In this document: positions 45,312-54,564 of the stretch, piece after piece
Layout of the letters: each line of letters starts with the position of its first letter
Numbering within the stretch: position 1 is the first letter of the stretch
NCBI RefSeq assembly: GCF_900233005.1
Contig: NZ_LT960612.1
Span: forward strand, 1,178,001-1,242,000
Source: Vibrio tapetis subsp. tapetis
Lineage (GTDB): Bacteria > Pseudomonadota > Gammaproteobacteria > Enterobacterales > Vibrionaceae
Length of the DNA stretch: 64,000 nucleotides
Direction of reading: 5' to 3'
The notes under the pieces: generated by a model
Databases searched by the model: none
What the model saw: only the letters and a program-made list of their open reading frames with translations
What the model was told of the DNA's origin: nothing
Position numbers and translations under genes: made by a program

Positions 45312-46701
45312 TTAACGGCTCTTGAACTGATACCCAGCCCAGAATCGTTCTTGAGCGCTAAAATCGCCGTAGCCGTTTAGGCTCCATGAAAAACCAAATC
45401 CTAATCGTACTGATTGGCCGCTAGTGGGAGGTGTTGCTAACTGGAAGGTAACGCGTTCCCCCTTTTTAACCGTAACGATTTCGCCTTCTGCTAGGCCAAT
45501 AAAGTAGGGAGTCACTTCAGACTCACTGTAGTTTTTGGCGCTGATCCCACTGATCGTGACATCTTTACCCACGGCTTCAATGGTGTAGCTTCCCAATATG
45601 TACTCGGTGGGAATATCTCCAGTTTCTATGCTTTTATCGACCACAAATTCTTGTTTATAAGGGAGAATCTGCATTTCCGTGTCGTCACCTACAAGTAGCT
45701 TTGTATGCATTTGTAGCCCAAATACTTTCACATAAAATGGCTTGTATGGCTCATCAGTAAACTCGCCATCACTAACGGTTAAACCAACAGCATAGATGCC
45801 TGGTGCATCGGCATAGAATTCACTGATTTTTGCGCTCGGATCAACAATGACGGTATTTGAATTGGCTGGTTTAGAAACAAAATGCCATTGGTAAGTGATG
45901 GGGTCGCCATTTGGGTCTTTGCTCATGCTCGCATCAAGAGGAATAGTCATCCCTTCGGTTGCGTAGATTGCAGATCCCGTTTCAGCTGACGGCGGGACGT
46001 TGGCGTAGTAATAACTCAAAGTGAAAGTTTCGGTGCTGATGGCTTTCCCGTCCGATACGGTCACTTGGATAATGTAGTCTCCAGCGGTATCGGTCTTGAA
46101 TCGAACAGAGTTTTTTTTGCCACCATGGTTCCTGTAAAGTAATTCAGGTTGGCTATTATTTGGTCGCTCAATGATTTCCCATTGGTAAAATAACTCATCT
46201 TTGTCTGCATCACTTGCGCTGGCAAACAAGTGTGCAGTGGTGACCAAGTTGAGTTTTCTATCGTTCATTTTTCTGATTGTCGGAGGCGAATTGGTGGTCG
46301 TGGAAGCCACAATGATCCGTACTGAATTTGGCCTACTGTTGGTTTTGCCGTCATTGACGATCAAATTGACGATGTAAGTACCTTCTATGTCTGCTGTAAA
46401 TTCAGAAAGGGCGCTGGCACTGTCTTGGATTGTGGATTGTGGCTTGGCTATTTTGAGGTTTTGATTCAAATTGCCATTGATACGTGATGAGGTCGTGGTC
46501 TTTATCAACGCTGCCAGTGCCATCTAGTTTGACTCTAGTGGCTACTTTTACATTTTGATTCACACCGGCAATCGCGATGGGGGCTTGATTGTTCAGTTTG
46601 CTCGGGTCGATATCGGGACTGTCGCCGCTACCGCCTCCGTTGCAGCCCAGTAAGAGAGATAATGTCGCCACGCTGGCAAACCACTTAAATCTGTTTTTCA
46701 T
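45312..46701 (-). pseudogene. PKD-domain lipoprotein, frameshifted by a 7-bp tandem duplication
   Basis: The N-terminal piece (MKNRFKWFASVATLSLLLGCNGGGSG..., lipobox LLGC) runs into NPRQCQRPF and stops. The remainder continues in another frame from 46523 to 45312. At 46427-46440 the 7-mer GGATTGT (plus strand) occurs twice in tandem. Removing one copy restores a single 460-aa frame reading ...SQATIQDSASALSEFTADIEGTY. It has about three PKD/cadherin-like repeats (NDGKTNSRPNSVRIIV, SDGKAISTETFTLSYY, SDGEFTDEPYKPFYV) and a C-terminal domain shared with the next gene. Probably a surface-exposed lipoprotein of the haem/iron block. Confidence 0.85.
46427..46440. repeat. 7-bp tandem duplication causing a frameshift
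   Basis: GGATTGT repeated twice without interruption inside the PKD lipoprotein remnant. One copy gives the correct frame, two copies put the protein out of frame. Confidence 0.88.
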
Positions 46702-46739
46702 TGCGTCTTCCTGAAGAGGTTACATTGAGTCCTATCGTG

Positions 46740-46768
46740 TATACCGAACCAAATGGAAAAACCCGTAA
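46740..46768 (-). promoter_or_regulatory. predicted ECF-sigma (FecI) promoter of the broken PKD lipoprotein gene
   Basis: Minus strand TTACGG, 15 nt, TCGGTATA; about 40 nt upstream of the start codon at 46701. One of five equally spaced copies. Confidence 0.75.
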
Positions 46769-46805
46769 TCAAGAGCTGATTTATTTTATTGCTAATTAAT
46801 GAAAC

Positions 46806-46835
46806 AGCGAAAGTACGGTACGCCGCACTTTCGCT
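46806..46835 (-). terminator. hairpin after the intact PKD lipoprotein gene
   Basis: Stem AGCGAAAGT / ACTTTCGCT extended by inner CGG/CCG pairs. Weak T content follows, so efficiency is uncertain. Confidence 0.6.
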
Positions 46836-46869
46836 GAAGAGGCAGGATCAGAAGATGCTGATATTGCGG

Positions 46870-48213
46870 TTAGTTAGTTGTGAAAAGGTAAGTAGCGGCA
46901 ACCATATAGTTACTAATGTCTTCTGCAATGATAACGCTAAATGAAAGCATCGCTTGCTGGCCGCCTGTTAGCGGGGACAGAAGCTCAATTTCGACCGTTT
47001 CTCCTGCTTTAATTACTTGTCCTTCTACCACTCCTTTTATTATTGGCTGTACAACACCCATTAGTCCCCATGCGGTAACTTCTTTTAACGTGTAGTCTTG
47101 GCCAACCGCTTCTAGACTGAAACTGGCAATTTTGTAAGTAGCAGGTTTTGGATCTGCGAATGTTTTGTTGATGGTGATGGGTTCAAAGACATAAGGCAAT
47201 ACATTCAGAGCTGGATCTCGATCATGAAAAACAATTTTCAGCTCATTTTTAACCGCTTCCGTGACCGTCACTTTGACGTTCGATGCGGTGCTCTTCAAGT
47301 GCCCATCGCTTGCAGTCAACGACACAACATATTCACCTACTAAGTCGGCCGTAAAGCTTGGCGTGGCCGTATTCGCACCGGTTAGGTTGGCAACACTATT
47401 GGCTGGTTTAGAGACAAACGCCCATTCGTAGAGTATTGCGTCGTTGTTGGCGTCTGAACTTCCGCTGCCATCTAAGTTGACGACGGCGGTTTTAGCCACG
47501 GTTTGATCTGCTCCTGCTTTTGCAACGGGTGCAACGTTTGCCGGTTCTAAGGTTACGGTTACTGAGTCTTTTACTGTGTCTTTACCATCCGATACCGACA
47601 ATTGCAGTGTGTAGTCGCCTTGGGTATTCGCATTTAAAGTGACGGTTTTTGTGTCGCCATTGGTCAGGGTTGGCGTGCTGTTAGCGGCTTGGGTTTGAAT
47701 TGACCAAGCGTAAGTTAAGGCATCGTTATCTGCATCGGTTGCCGTTGCGGTAATAGACACAGGGCTACCGATAGCGTGCGTCTTATCGGCGCCAGCGTTA
47801 ACCACAGGTAAAGAATTGATCGCTTTAGGTGCGACAACAATGGTCACATCAACGGCTTTGCTGTCTACTTTTCCGTCGTTGACCATTAGGCTTACGACAT
47901 ACGTCCCCGCTTTGTCTGGGGTAAACTGTGGAGCCACCACATCTGTCGCACTTAAGGTGGCCGCACTGCCTGCGGGTTTAGCTTTTAATGACCATTTATA
48001 GGTTAATAGTTGTTTGTCTTTGTCGGTACTGTTTTTGCCATCAAGTTTGACGAGTGAGCCAAAAGCGACGTTTTGATCTTGCCCAGCAACTGCGATTGGC
48101 ACTTGGTTCTTAGTGGCATCAACGTCTTTGTTTGCATCTGAACCTCCACCATTACATGCCGCTAATGCGGGGATGGCGAATGATATCAATATCCATTTCA
48201 AACTTGTTTTCAT
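46870..48213 (-). CDS. PKD-repeat lipoprotein, paralogue of the neighbouring remnant
   Basis: 447 aa. Lipoprotein signal (IPALAACNGGGSD), then three PKD-type immunoglobulin-like repeats of about 95 residues, each opening with a form of PVANAGADQTVAxGSxVxLDGxxSxDxDxD and closing with YxVSLxVSDGxxxS. A separate C-terminal domain (residues about 325-447: VLPYVFEPITINKTF...FSLEAVGQDYTLKEV...VVEGQVIKAGETVEIELLSPLTGGQQ) is clearly shared with the broken paralogue at 45.3 kb. No catalytic motif. Could be a surface receptor, docking protein or Slam-exported lipoprotein of the haem/iron block; this is inference. Confidence 0.8.
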   Translation of the reverse strand: MKTSLKWILISFAIPALAACNGGGSDANKDVDATKNQVPIAVAGQDQNVAFGSLVKLDGKNSTDKDKQLLTYKWSLKAKPAGSAATLSATDVVAPQFTPDKAGTYVVSLMVNDGKVDSKAVDVTIVVAPKAINSLPVVNAGADKTHAIGSPVSITATATDADNDALTYAWSIQTQAANSTPTLTNGDTKTVTLNANTQGDYTLQLSVSDGKDTVKDSVTVTLEPANVAPVAKAGADQTVAKTAVVNLDGSGSSDANNDAILYEWAFVSKPANSVANLTGANTATPSFTADLVGEYVVSLTASDGHLKSTASNVKVTVTEAVKNELKIVFHDRDPALNVLPYVFEPITINKTFADPKPATYKIASFSLEAVGQDYTLKEVTAWGLMGVVQPIIKGVVEGQVIKAGETVEIELLSPLTGGQQAMLSFSVIIAEDISNYMVAATYLFTTN

Positions 48214-48285
48214 TTCATTTGTCCTAAATTTGTGGGAGCTATTCCGTTAATTGATCAGTGGTGCTTGATCTAACATGTCACCTAT

Positions 48286-48314
48286 AACACCGAACAGGAT
48301 GAGCAAATCCGTAA
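48286..48314 (-). promoter_or_regulatory. predicted ECF-sigma (FecI) promoter of the PKD lipoprotein gene
   Basis: Minus strand TTACGG, 15 nt, TCGGTGTT; about 80 nt upstream of the start codon at 48213. Confidence 0.72.
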
Positions 48315-48349
48315 CGTTTTTTTGCAGTATTTTTATCGGAAAGATAAAT

Positions 48350-48390
48350 GAAAAACCGCCCTTGAAGAGTGACTTCAAAAAGCGGTTTGT
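48350..48390 (-). terminator. intrinsic terminator of the original receptor gene
   Basis: Minus strand AAACCGC / GCGGTTT outer stem with a nested TTGAAG / CTTCAA stem, then TTTTTC. It still follows the receptor's own stop codon at 48417, beyond the inserted IS. Confidence 0.85.
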
Positions 48391-48514
48391 ATTTTGTTAG
48401 GATTCGGTAATGCTAATTAAAATCGGCCATGGAGCTTTAGACTAACCGTTCGGCCAGGGGCCGGCATGCCAGAGACAGAGCCGGTTTCCAAGTAATAAAG
48501 GTCGGTTAAATTGG

Positions 48515-48526
48515 TGCCTATTAACT
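48515..48526. repeat. 12-bp target-site duplication, left copy
   Basis: TGCCTATTAACT, identical to 49943-49954. It is receptor coding sequence duplicated when the IS inserted. Confidence 0.92.
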
Positions 48527-49942
48527 TAATGCCACTCGCTTAAGAGCGAGTGGCATGTTTATTGGGGTATCGGGCTGGCTTTTTTAAAACCGCTCTGGGG
48601 TATGGTTTCCTTTTCCGTTTCTTGGGGAGAATAAGCCGCTTCCCATTGTCCCTGAGAGCTTTTAAGTTTTTTGGTATCGCTCCTGGACTTCGAGTGTCGC
48701 TCGCCCAAATCATCTCATCCATAATCAAAAATAAGGCATTAATGAAGCTGATCCGTAGAGGCTCAACTTCATGTTGTTTAGCCATCTCAGCCATTTCCAG
48801 CCTCACGATGTTATAGCTGGTTAATATTCCCCATAGCTCCTGATATATCCCGACTTTTTTCTTACTTCGTAATGTTGGTTTGTTTTGTAACTGATACTGC
48901 TTTAGTTCGCCGTAACTGCGTTCGATTTCCCAACGCTCCCAATACACTTTAACTAAGTCATCAAACAGATAGCGCTCAGGGCATAAGCACGAAGTAATGA
49001 AGCCTTTGATTTCACCTTTAGGGGTTGGAATTAGAATAAGGCGTGCTTGCCATCTCTTGCCAAGATAGGGAGTCTGCTTTTGAGCTTGTGGTGAAACAGG
49101 CATCTCAATGAGATGATCATAATCAGTATAACTCTCGATTATGTCATAGCGCATTTTGGTTTTGATTGGTGTTAACCAGTGGCTGTTACTGCTAGCACCC
49201 TGCCAGCTGGTAAATAACTCCGCAGAAGTGAACCCTCTATCAAAAAGTGTTAATGAGTCATCTGGTGCTGACCCCACAAGTTGTTGGGCATATGATATTT
49301 CACTGTTTGTTACTGGTCCAAAAGCAGCATCGGACACAAGGTGGCTACGTGTAGACATTAATGTTACTGCCAACACGCTTGGAAATGATGCACCTTTTTG
49401 AGCAAACCCAAAATGCTGATTTTCTTCGGTATTGTGAGTTTTGAAATACGTTCCATCGACACTAAGAAGCTTTAAGCCACAAACTTCGTCAAAGTCTGAT
49501 TGTTGCTCCCACTGTTGGGCTGTAGTTTTAAATAAGTAACGCATAGGTTTATCGCCGAGGCGTTCTTTCCCCTTGATAATACTGCTTGTTGCCATAGGTG
49601 TGAGTTCACCATCTACATCAGGGAATGCTAACTCCAACTTGTCGCAGACATCTTGAATGGAGCGATTACGTTGGAGCCCAATCCCTAATACTAACCAAAC
49701 AGCTTGCTCTGCGGGGAGGCGTCGCTTTCTGAGCGATACTCGTCCAGTTTGTTGAACAGCTTCTTCAACCCATTCCCAAGGAATGTGTTTATTAAACACA
49801 TCGATTGGACGTTCGTGGCAAAACTCTGCGGTAACCTGTAACTCTTTTGAAAACTCAGACATAAAAAATCGGCCGTAACTTACGTTACGACCGATTATGA
49901 GGCCTCTGGAGGATCGTTCAAGTAGCTAAACGATCGGCATTA
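48527..49942. mobile_element. IS4-type insertion sequence, 1416 bp
   Basis: The ends form imperfect terminal inverted repeats: plus-strand left end TAATGCCACTCGCTTAAG, and right end read inwards TAATGCCGATCGTTTAG. These resemble the ends of E. coli IS4 (TAATGCCGATCAG...). Length is close to IS4 (about 1.43 kb) and the 12-bp target duplication is in IS4's range. It contains one transposase gene and is inserted in the receptor gene. Complete ends and an intact transposase suggest recent, potentially active transposition. Confidence 0.92.
48540..49862 (-). CDS. IS4-family transposase
   Basis: 440 aa, DDE type. First Asp in LLSVDGTYFKT, second in LFDRGFTSAE, and the catalytic Glu within YWERWEIERSYGELK, which matches the IS4-family signature Y(2)R(3)E(6)K exactly. 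A basic C-terminus (LPKKRKRKPYPR) follows. The gene fills the element and is intact. Confidence 0.93.
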   Translation of the reverse strand: MSEFSKELQVTAEFCHERPIDVFNKHIPWEWVEEAVQQTGRVSLRKRRLPAEQAVWLVLGIGLQRNRSIQDVCDKLELAFPDVDGELTPMATSSIIKGKERLGDKPMRYLFKTTAQQWEQQSDFDEVCGLKLLSVDGTYFKTHNTEENQHFGFAQKGASFPSVLAVTLMSTRSHLVSDAAFGPVTNSEISYAQQLVGSAPDDSLTLFDRGFTSAELFTSWQGASSNSHWLTPIKTKMRYDIIESYTDYDHLIEMPVSPQAQKQTPYLGKRWQARLILIPTPKGEIKGFITSCLCPERYLFDDLVKVYWERWEIERSYGELKQYQLQNKPTLRSKKKVGIYQELWGILTSYNIVRLEMAEMAKQHEVEPLRISFINALFLIMDEMIWASDTRSPGAIPKNLKALRDNGKRLILPKKRKRKPYPRAVLKKPARYPNKHATRS

Positions 49943-49954
49943 TGCCTATTAACT
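49943..49954. repeat. 12-bp target-site duplication, right copy
   Basis: TGCCTATTAACT, matching 48515-48526 perfectly and adjoining the IS end. Confidence 0.92.
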
Positions 49955-52900
49955 CGGCTTCAAATTGTTTATTGAAAATGTATTTGATGTACGCATCATA
50001 CTTCGTGACATTGGTGCGCTTGATGACTTCATCTTTGTGGCTGCCCGACACATAGTTTCCTCGCAAACCGGTTTCCAAGTCTTGATTAAAGAAGCGAGCG
50101 CCGAGCATTATGCTCGCCGAATATTCAGGCGCGGCATGGGCTGCGAGGTAGCTGGTTTGGGTATAACCACCTCGGACGCAGGTCTCATCCGATGAATCTG
50201 TGCCGTTGCTGATATCTAATATTTGCCCACGAGCTGCCGAGTTTTCATCGCAAACTTCGTTTCTGAAATTGTATGCGACAGAAGCATCACCGAAGTAGGC
50301 GTCATTGTCGAACATGCCTTGCAGTTCGATACCGCTGGTGCGTTGGCTATCGAGGTTTGCAAACGAGAAGCTGTCTCTGTCTCGATCCATGACATCTTCA
50401 ATAACTTGATCGAAGTAAGTGAGTTTTGCACTCGCCGTATCAAAGTAACGAATGTAGGCAACTTCAAATAACTTTGCTCGTTCAGGTTCTAGTGGCGCTG
50501 AAAAGCTGGGGTTACCAGAGAACCCGCTGGTGCTTTCAAATAGGCTAGGGAAGCGAAGAGTTTCAGCATAGCGCGCGTAGGTACGGCTCGAATCATCGAT
50601 TAACCAAGTGGTTGATAAAGAAGGAACCCAACCACTGCCACTGTTTTTATAGCGAGTATTGGTTTCTCTTGATTGGCTTTTGCTCGAGGCTTTACAACTA
50701 CCACTAACGTAATTGGCTTGTTTCATTGCGTTGGCGCAAGCGTTCCCCGCTAGTTTTAGCTCATTCTTGGCGTTAAACATCCAATCGGCTTGATGATCCA
50801 CCGTATAGGTGGTTTCGTTTTGAGCCGCGGTGACTTTCGTTTGTACTTTAGAGGCGAGCAAGTTATCAAAGTTGGCTAACTCGCTTTGATGTTGTTGTAT
50901 TTGTTGTTGAAATTCGTCTTTTCTATCGGGGAACATCACCATCAAGTTTTGGTAGCGGTTGATGTTCTTAGCGATATTATCTTTGGTAAATGTGGCGCGA
51001 ACGCCTTGCTCGGCGTTGGCAACATTTTGAGCGATTTCTTCAGCCGCAAACGTTTCGATGGTTTGATAGCGGAGTGTGTAGCCGTCTCGTTGCAACGTTT
51101 CTAAACTTTTTGTATCACCCGCATCTAACCGGTTTTTGATGTAATGATCTTCAGATTGGTATTGCGAATAGCGGACGCCAGCATTGAAAATAACCGACTC
51201 CAATGGTCGCCATTCCATCGTAATTGCGCCGTTATACTCCTCGCGTTCTCCTGCTCTTACCGGACCTTCATATAGGTCAATCATGTATTGAAGCCCTTCT
51301 TTTGGGGCTAACTTATGCTGCTGGTAATTGCCTGAAAACGTTAGGTCTAACTCTTCGGTTAACGTCATGGCATTTTTAAAATTAAATCCGACCCGGCTCT
51401 CTTCCCGATTTACGGTTGCGGTGTTGATGATTTTATTTGGAGTATCACTTTTTTGGTGAGTGAAGTTTGGAAATCCATACCCTGTGTTGGTTCGAGAGTC
51501 GGTTAGCGTTGTCCATAAATTGGTGCTGAGATCTAAGTACGGGTTTGCCGGGTTGGCTCTGAATTTTAGGCTGTAAGCTTGCATTTTTACGTTGGCAAGT
51601 GGCCATTGAGGTAGGCCGTCTTGGTTGCGATAATCCGAACGACTCGCCAAGATTTCGCCGTGGGTGCTCTCGGTGAAGCGAGCACTGAACTGCAGTTTAT
51701 GAAAGTCGGTCATGTTGAACGTGGTTTTGAGTAGAAACGACTCCATTTCAGATGAGGTATTGGGTACTTCATGGCCGGGAAGATGATTGAGAGCCACGTG
51801 TTCTGGTTGTAAGTAGGGGATACGGCCAGCGACCCCATCACGATCCCCGGTTTTGTACGGCTGCGCATAAAAACCAGAATCTTTTGTACCAGAATAATAA
51901 TTTCCTCGATTGCGATAAGCGTAAGCACCTAGCCATTCAAATTTTGGGCTGATGCCAGAAATGGCTAATCGATAGGCCACATCTTCACCGTTAACTGGGT
52001 TGTCATTTTTATCACTTCGAGTCTGGAATCGGAGCTCTGGATCATCATAGAGCGGCACGCCACCCAGTTCAGCGTAAGCCGGAACATCTTGCCAGTTTTT
52101 ACCTGTGTGTAAGCGGGCAACATTGGGTTCAATGGAATTGCTGCTGCTTTCAGCGACAAACTCGAGTCCAAACGTTTCGCCTTCTGGCACAATGTCTTGA
52201 GGTGTCAGTGTCGTAACTTCTACCGCGCCACCGACTGATGTGTTGATGTCTGAATTTATTTGCGCGCCTTTGTGGACCTTCATTCCGCCGATTAAGTTTG
52301 GATCGATATAGTTTCGGTTGGATGCGCCGCGATAGCCGTTATAAACAGAAATACCTTGTTCAGTTCCATCAATCACGACAGGTACGCGACCAGGCCCTTG
52401 CACTCCTCGAATGTTTGGGTCAATACTGCCGCCTCCATTTCTCGCTTCACCACTGTGGGTGTTGGCCATACCTGTAAATAAGTCGGCTGCGCTGGTGCCT
52501 TTAAAGCGTTCGATTTCTTCTTTGCTTAAGTATGTGCTGGATACGTCGTTGTCATAAATTTCATATTCGCCTTCTTCATCTCGATGAGTACCGTCATCTA
52601 ATGACGTGCGTACTTGAATGGGCGCGAGTGTCATGCCTGCTTGCTCTGAAGCCACGCGATAAGCACCGTCGGGTTGAAGCTGGGCTCGTAACCCAGTGTT
52701 GGATAGCAGTAAACTAAGGGCATCATCAACATTATATTGCCCGTTAATACCTGGGCTATATAAGTCATTGGAAAGTGCTGAATTAAGGTGGAACTCAATC
52801 CCTGCTTTTATTGCGAATTCGTTAAGTACGGTATCGAGTGTACCTGCCGGGATATTGAATTCGGAGGCTTCGTTGGCCTGTACGGACGTAGAAACGAATG

Positions 52901-53003
52901 CAGATGCAACGCCCAGTTGAGCGCTGAGTAGCACGAGCAATAATTTATGATGAGAACAAGAGTACAACTTGAATTCCTTTTCGATTTACTGATTTCTAGT
53001 CAG

Positions 53004-53032
53004 TACACCGAGTGAAGCCTGAAAAACCGTAA
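53004..53032 (-). promoter_or_regulatory. predicted ECF-sigma (FecI) promoter of the receptor gene
   Basis: Minus strand TTACGG, 15 nt, TCGGTGTA, in the short gap between fecR and the receptor, about 40 nt upstream of the receptor start. FecI-dependent promoters classically sit exactly here. Confidence 0.78.
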
Positions 53033-53039
53033 TAGGAAT

Positions 53040-54005
53040 TTATTTTTTTGCTGAGACTCTCACCCACAAAGGCGTTCGGTATTGGATTTCAACGGGCAGA
53101 ATTTGACTAATATTGAACAGAGTTTCGTCGGTATCAAGGGTTGAAAAAACGCCAGTCAGCTTAAGTTCATTAAGGTTATTATCTACGTTTAATACGCCTT
53201 TTCTATATCTCGAAAGTTCTTCCATGAATTGCGGTAACGGCGTATTTTGAGCCATGATTTTTTGTTCTAGCCACAACGCATCAGCGGAAGGGTTTTTATC
53301 TTTGGTGAGCAAGTCGATGCGACTAAAGGTGGCATTTTCTCCAGCGAGTAGGTGTTGAGCCATTTGTTTGCGTTCAGGTTGGAGGGCAACTTCACCTTCA
53401 TATACCGTTACTAAGGTGTCTTCTGCTCGCTGTTGGACAGAGAATCGAGTTCCAATCGGCGTAACTTTGCCTTGTTTTGTTGTGACGAAAAAGGGCGTGA
53501 GATGATGAGAGCTGGTGATCAATATTTCTCCTTCCAGCAAATGGAGCCGTCTTTCGTATTGATTGAAATCTACAAAGACTCGTGTGGCAGTATTCATGAC
53601 CATTTGAGTGCCATCAGACAAAGTAATCTCCCTCACTTCGCCTACCGACGTGACATATTCAGCCCCATGTGGTCGTTCGGCTCGGCTGTTGAGCACGAGA
53701 CCAAGAGTCCCTAAAGAAATCCCGCCGATTAACAAGACTTGGCGGCGAGATATACCGCGTAAAGGCGCGCTGTTTGAAGGCATTTCTCTAGACTTAGACA
53801 GGACTTTCCGACTAAGAGCAGGTTGAGGGATGGCGTTGAACTTACTTTGAATTTGTTCGAGTTGTTGCCATGCAAATTCGTTATCAGGGTTGGCGGTGCG
53901 CCATGTTTGAAAAGCTTGCTTATCATGTTCGGCAACATCATCCGCCCATAGGCGAGCCATCCAAATAGAAGCTTGTTCAATAGAGTCTCTTGATACTTGT
54001 TTCAT
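53040..54005 (-). CDS. fecR: FecR-family anti-sigma/signal transducer
   Basis: 321 aa from MKQVSRDSIEQASIWMARLW, one nt past the fecI stop; the longer frame overlapping fecI is less likely. N-terminal cytosolic DUF4880 domain (ADDVAEHDKQAFQTWRTANPDNEFAWQQLE), one membrane helix (RRQVLLIGGISLGTLGLVLN, residues about 100-120), periplasmic FecR domain (VGEVREITLSDGTQMVMNTATRVFVDFN...LLEGEILITSSH) and a C-terminal STN-like DUF4974 segment. It should relay receptor occupancy to the sigma factor encoded next to it. Confidence 0.92.
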   Translation of the reverse strand: MKQVSRDSIEQASIWMARLWADDVAEHDKQAFQTWRTANPDNEFAWQQLEQIQSKFNAIPQPALSRKVLSKSREMPSNSAPLRGISRRQVLLIGGISLGTLGLVLNSRAERPHGAEYVTSVGEVREITLSDGTQMVMNTATRVFVDFNQYERRLHLLEGEILITSSHHLTPFFVTTKQGKVTPIGTRFSVQQRAEDTLVTVYEGEVALQPERKQMAQHLLAGENATFSRIDLLTKDKNPSADALWLEQKIMAQNTPLPQFMEELSRYRKGVLNVDNNLNELKLTGVFSTLDTDETLFNISQILPVEIQYRTPLWVRVSAKK

Positions 54006-54006
54006 G

Positions 54007-54525
54007 TTAATTTTGCTCTTCAAGCGCAATGAGTAAGCAACCTTGAAGTGCTTTTGCGACGTACTTTTCAACCGACGAAATAGAAACGTCCAATTCTAGG
54101 GCGATTTGTTTATAACTCATGCCTTCCAATTGGCGCATTAATAGTGCTTGTCGCGCCTTATTAGGGAGGCGGTGAAGGAGGGCGTCTACTTCAACCAAAG
54201 CTTCGACGACAATGAGTTGAGATTCGGGAGACCCCGAAGTTTTATCGGGTTCCTGCTCTAAGAGTTCTAAATACGCGGCTTCAATATTACGACGTCGATA
54301 CAGGTCGATAACTAAACCTTTGGCGATATGAGTTAAGTATCTGCGGGAGTCTTTCTGTTCAGGCAGTTTACCTCTCACTAACAAACGTAAGTAGGTGTCT
54401 TGGACTAGATCGGCTGTGGTTTCTGGGCAGCTCAATCGGCGCTGAATAAACAACGAAAGCCAGCTACGGTGCTCTTGATACATGTGATCAATGCTTGCCA
54501 TATTTACCGTACAGATAGCTGCCAT
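54007..54525 (-). CDS. fecI: FecI-type ECF sigma factor
   Basis: 172 aa. Region 2 (HRSWLSLFIQRRLSCPETTADLVQDTYLRLL, then SRRYLTHIAKGLVIDLYRRR) and region 4 (LHRLPNKARQALLMRQLEGMSYKQIALELDVSISSVEKYVAKAL) are complete. AGGGAG lies 9 nt before the ATG at 54525; a second Met at 54501 is possible. A perfect Fur box lies 40 nt upstream, so iron limitation should induce it. It is the presumed activator of the five TTACGG-15-TCGG promoters in this block. Confidence 0.93.
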   Translation of the reverse strand: MAAICTVNMASIDHMYQEHRSWLSLFIQRRLSCPETTADLVQDTYLRLLVRGKLPEQKDSRRYLTHIAKGLVIDLYRRRNIEAAYLELLEQEPDKTSGSPESQLIVVEALVEVDALLHRLPNKARQALLMRQLEGMSYKQIALELDVSISSVEKYVAKALQGCLLIALEEQN

Positions 54526-54564
54526 TGGTTGTTACTCCCTCGTTTCAATTTGTCTTTTGATGTA

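Larger units (their letters stand above)
48417..52967 (-). pseudogene. TonB-dependent transducer/receptor interrupted by an IS4-type element
   Basis: Removing the IS and one target copy restores a 1040-aa outer-membrane receptor. Signal peptide, then an STN signalling domain (EFNIPAGTLDTVLNEFAIKAGIEF...LLSNTGLRAQL, residues about 35-112), a plug (DPNIRGVQGPGRVPVVIDGT near residue 185) and a 22-strand barrel. The insertion lies after ...KQFEAELIG; the lost end reads TNLTDLYYLETGSVSGMPAP then GRTVSLKLHGRF, with the terminal Phe needed for barrel assembly. The truncated 1013-aa product instead ends in IMPIV. The STN domain and adjoining fecIR make it a signalling receptor, presumably for haem-loaded hemophilin. 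Confidence 0.92.
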
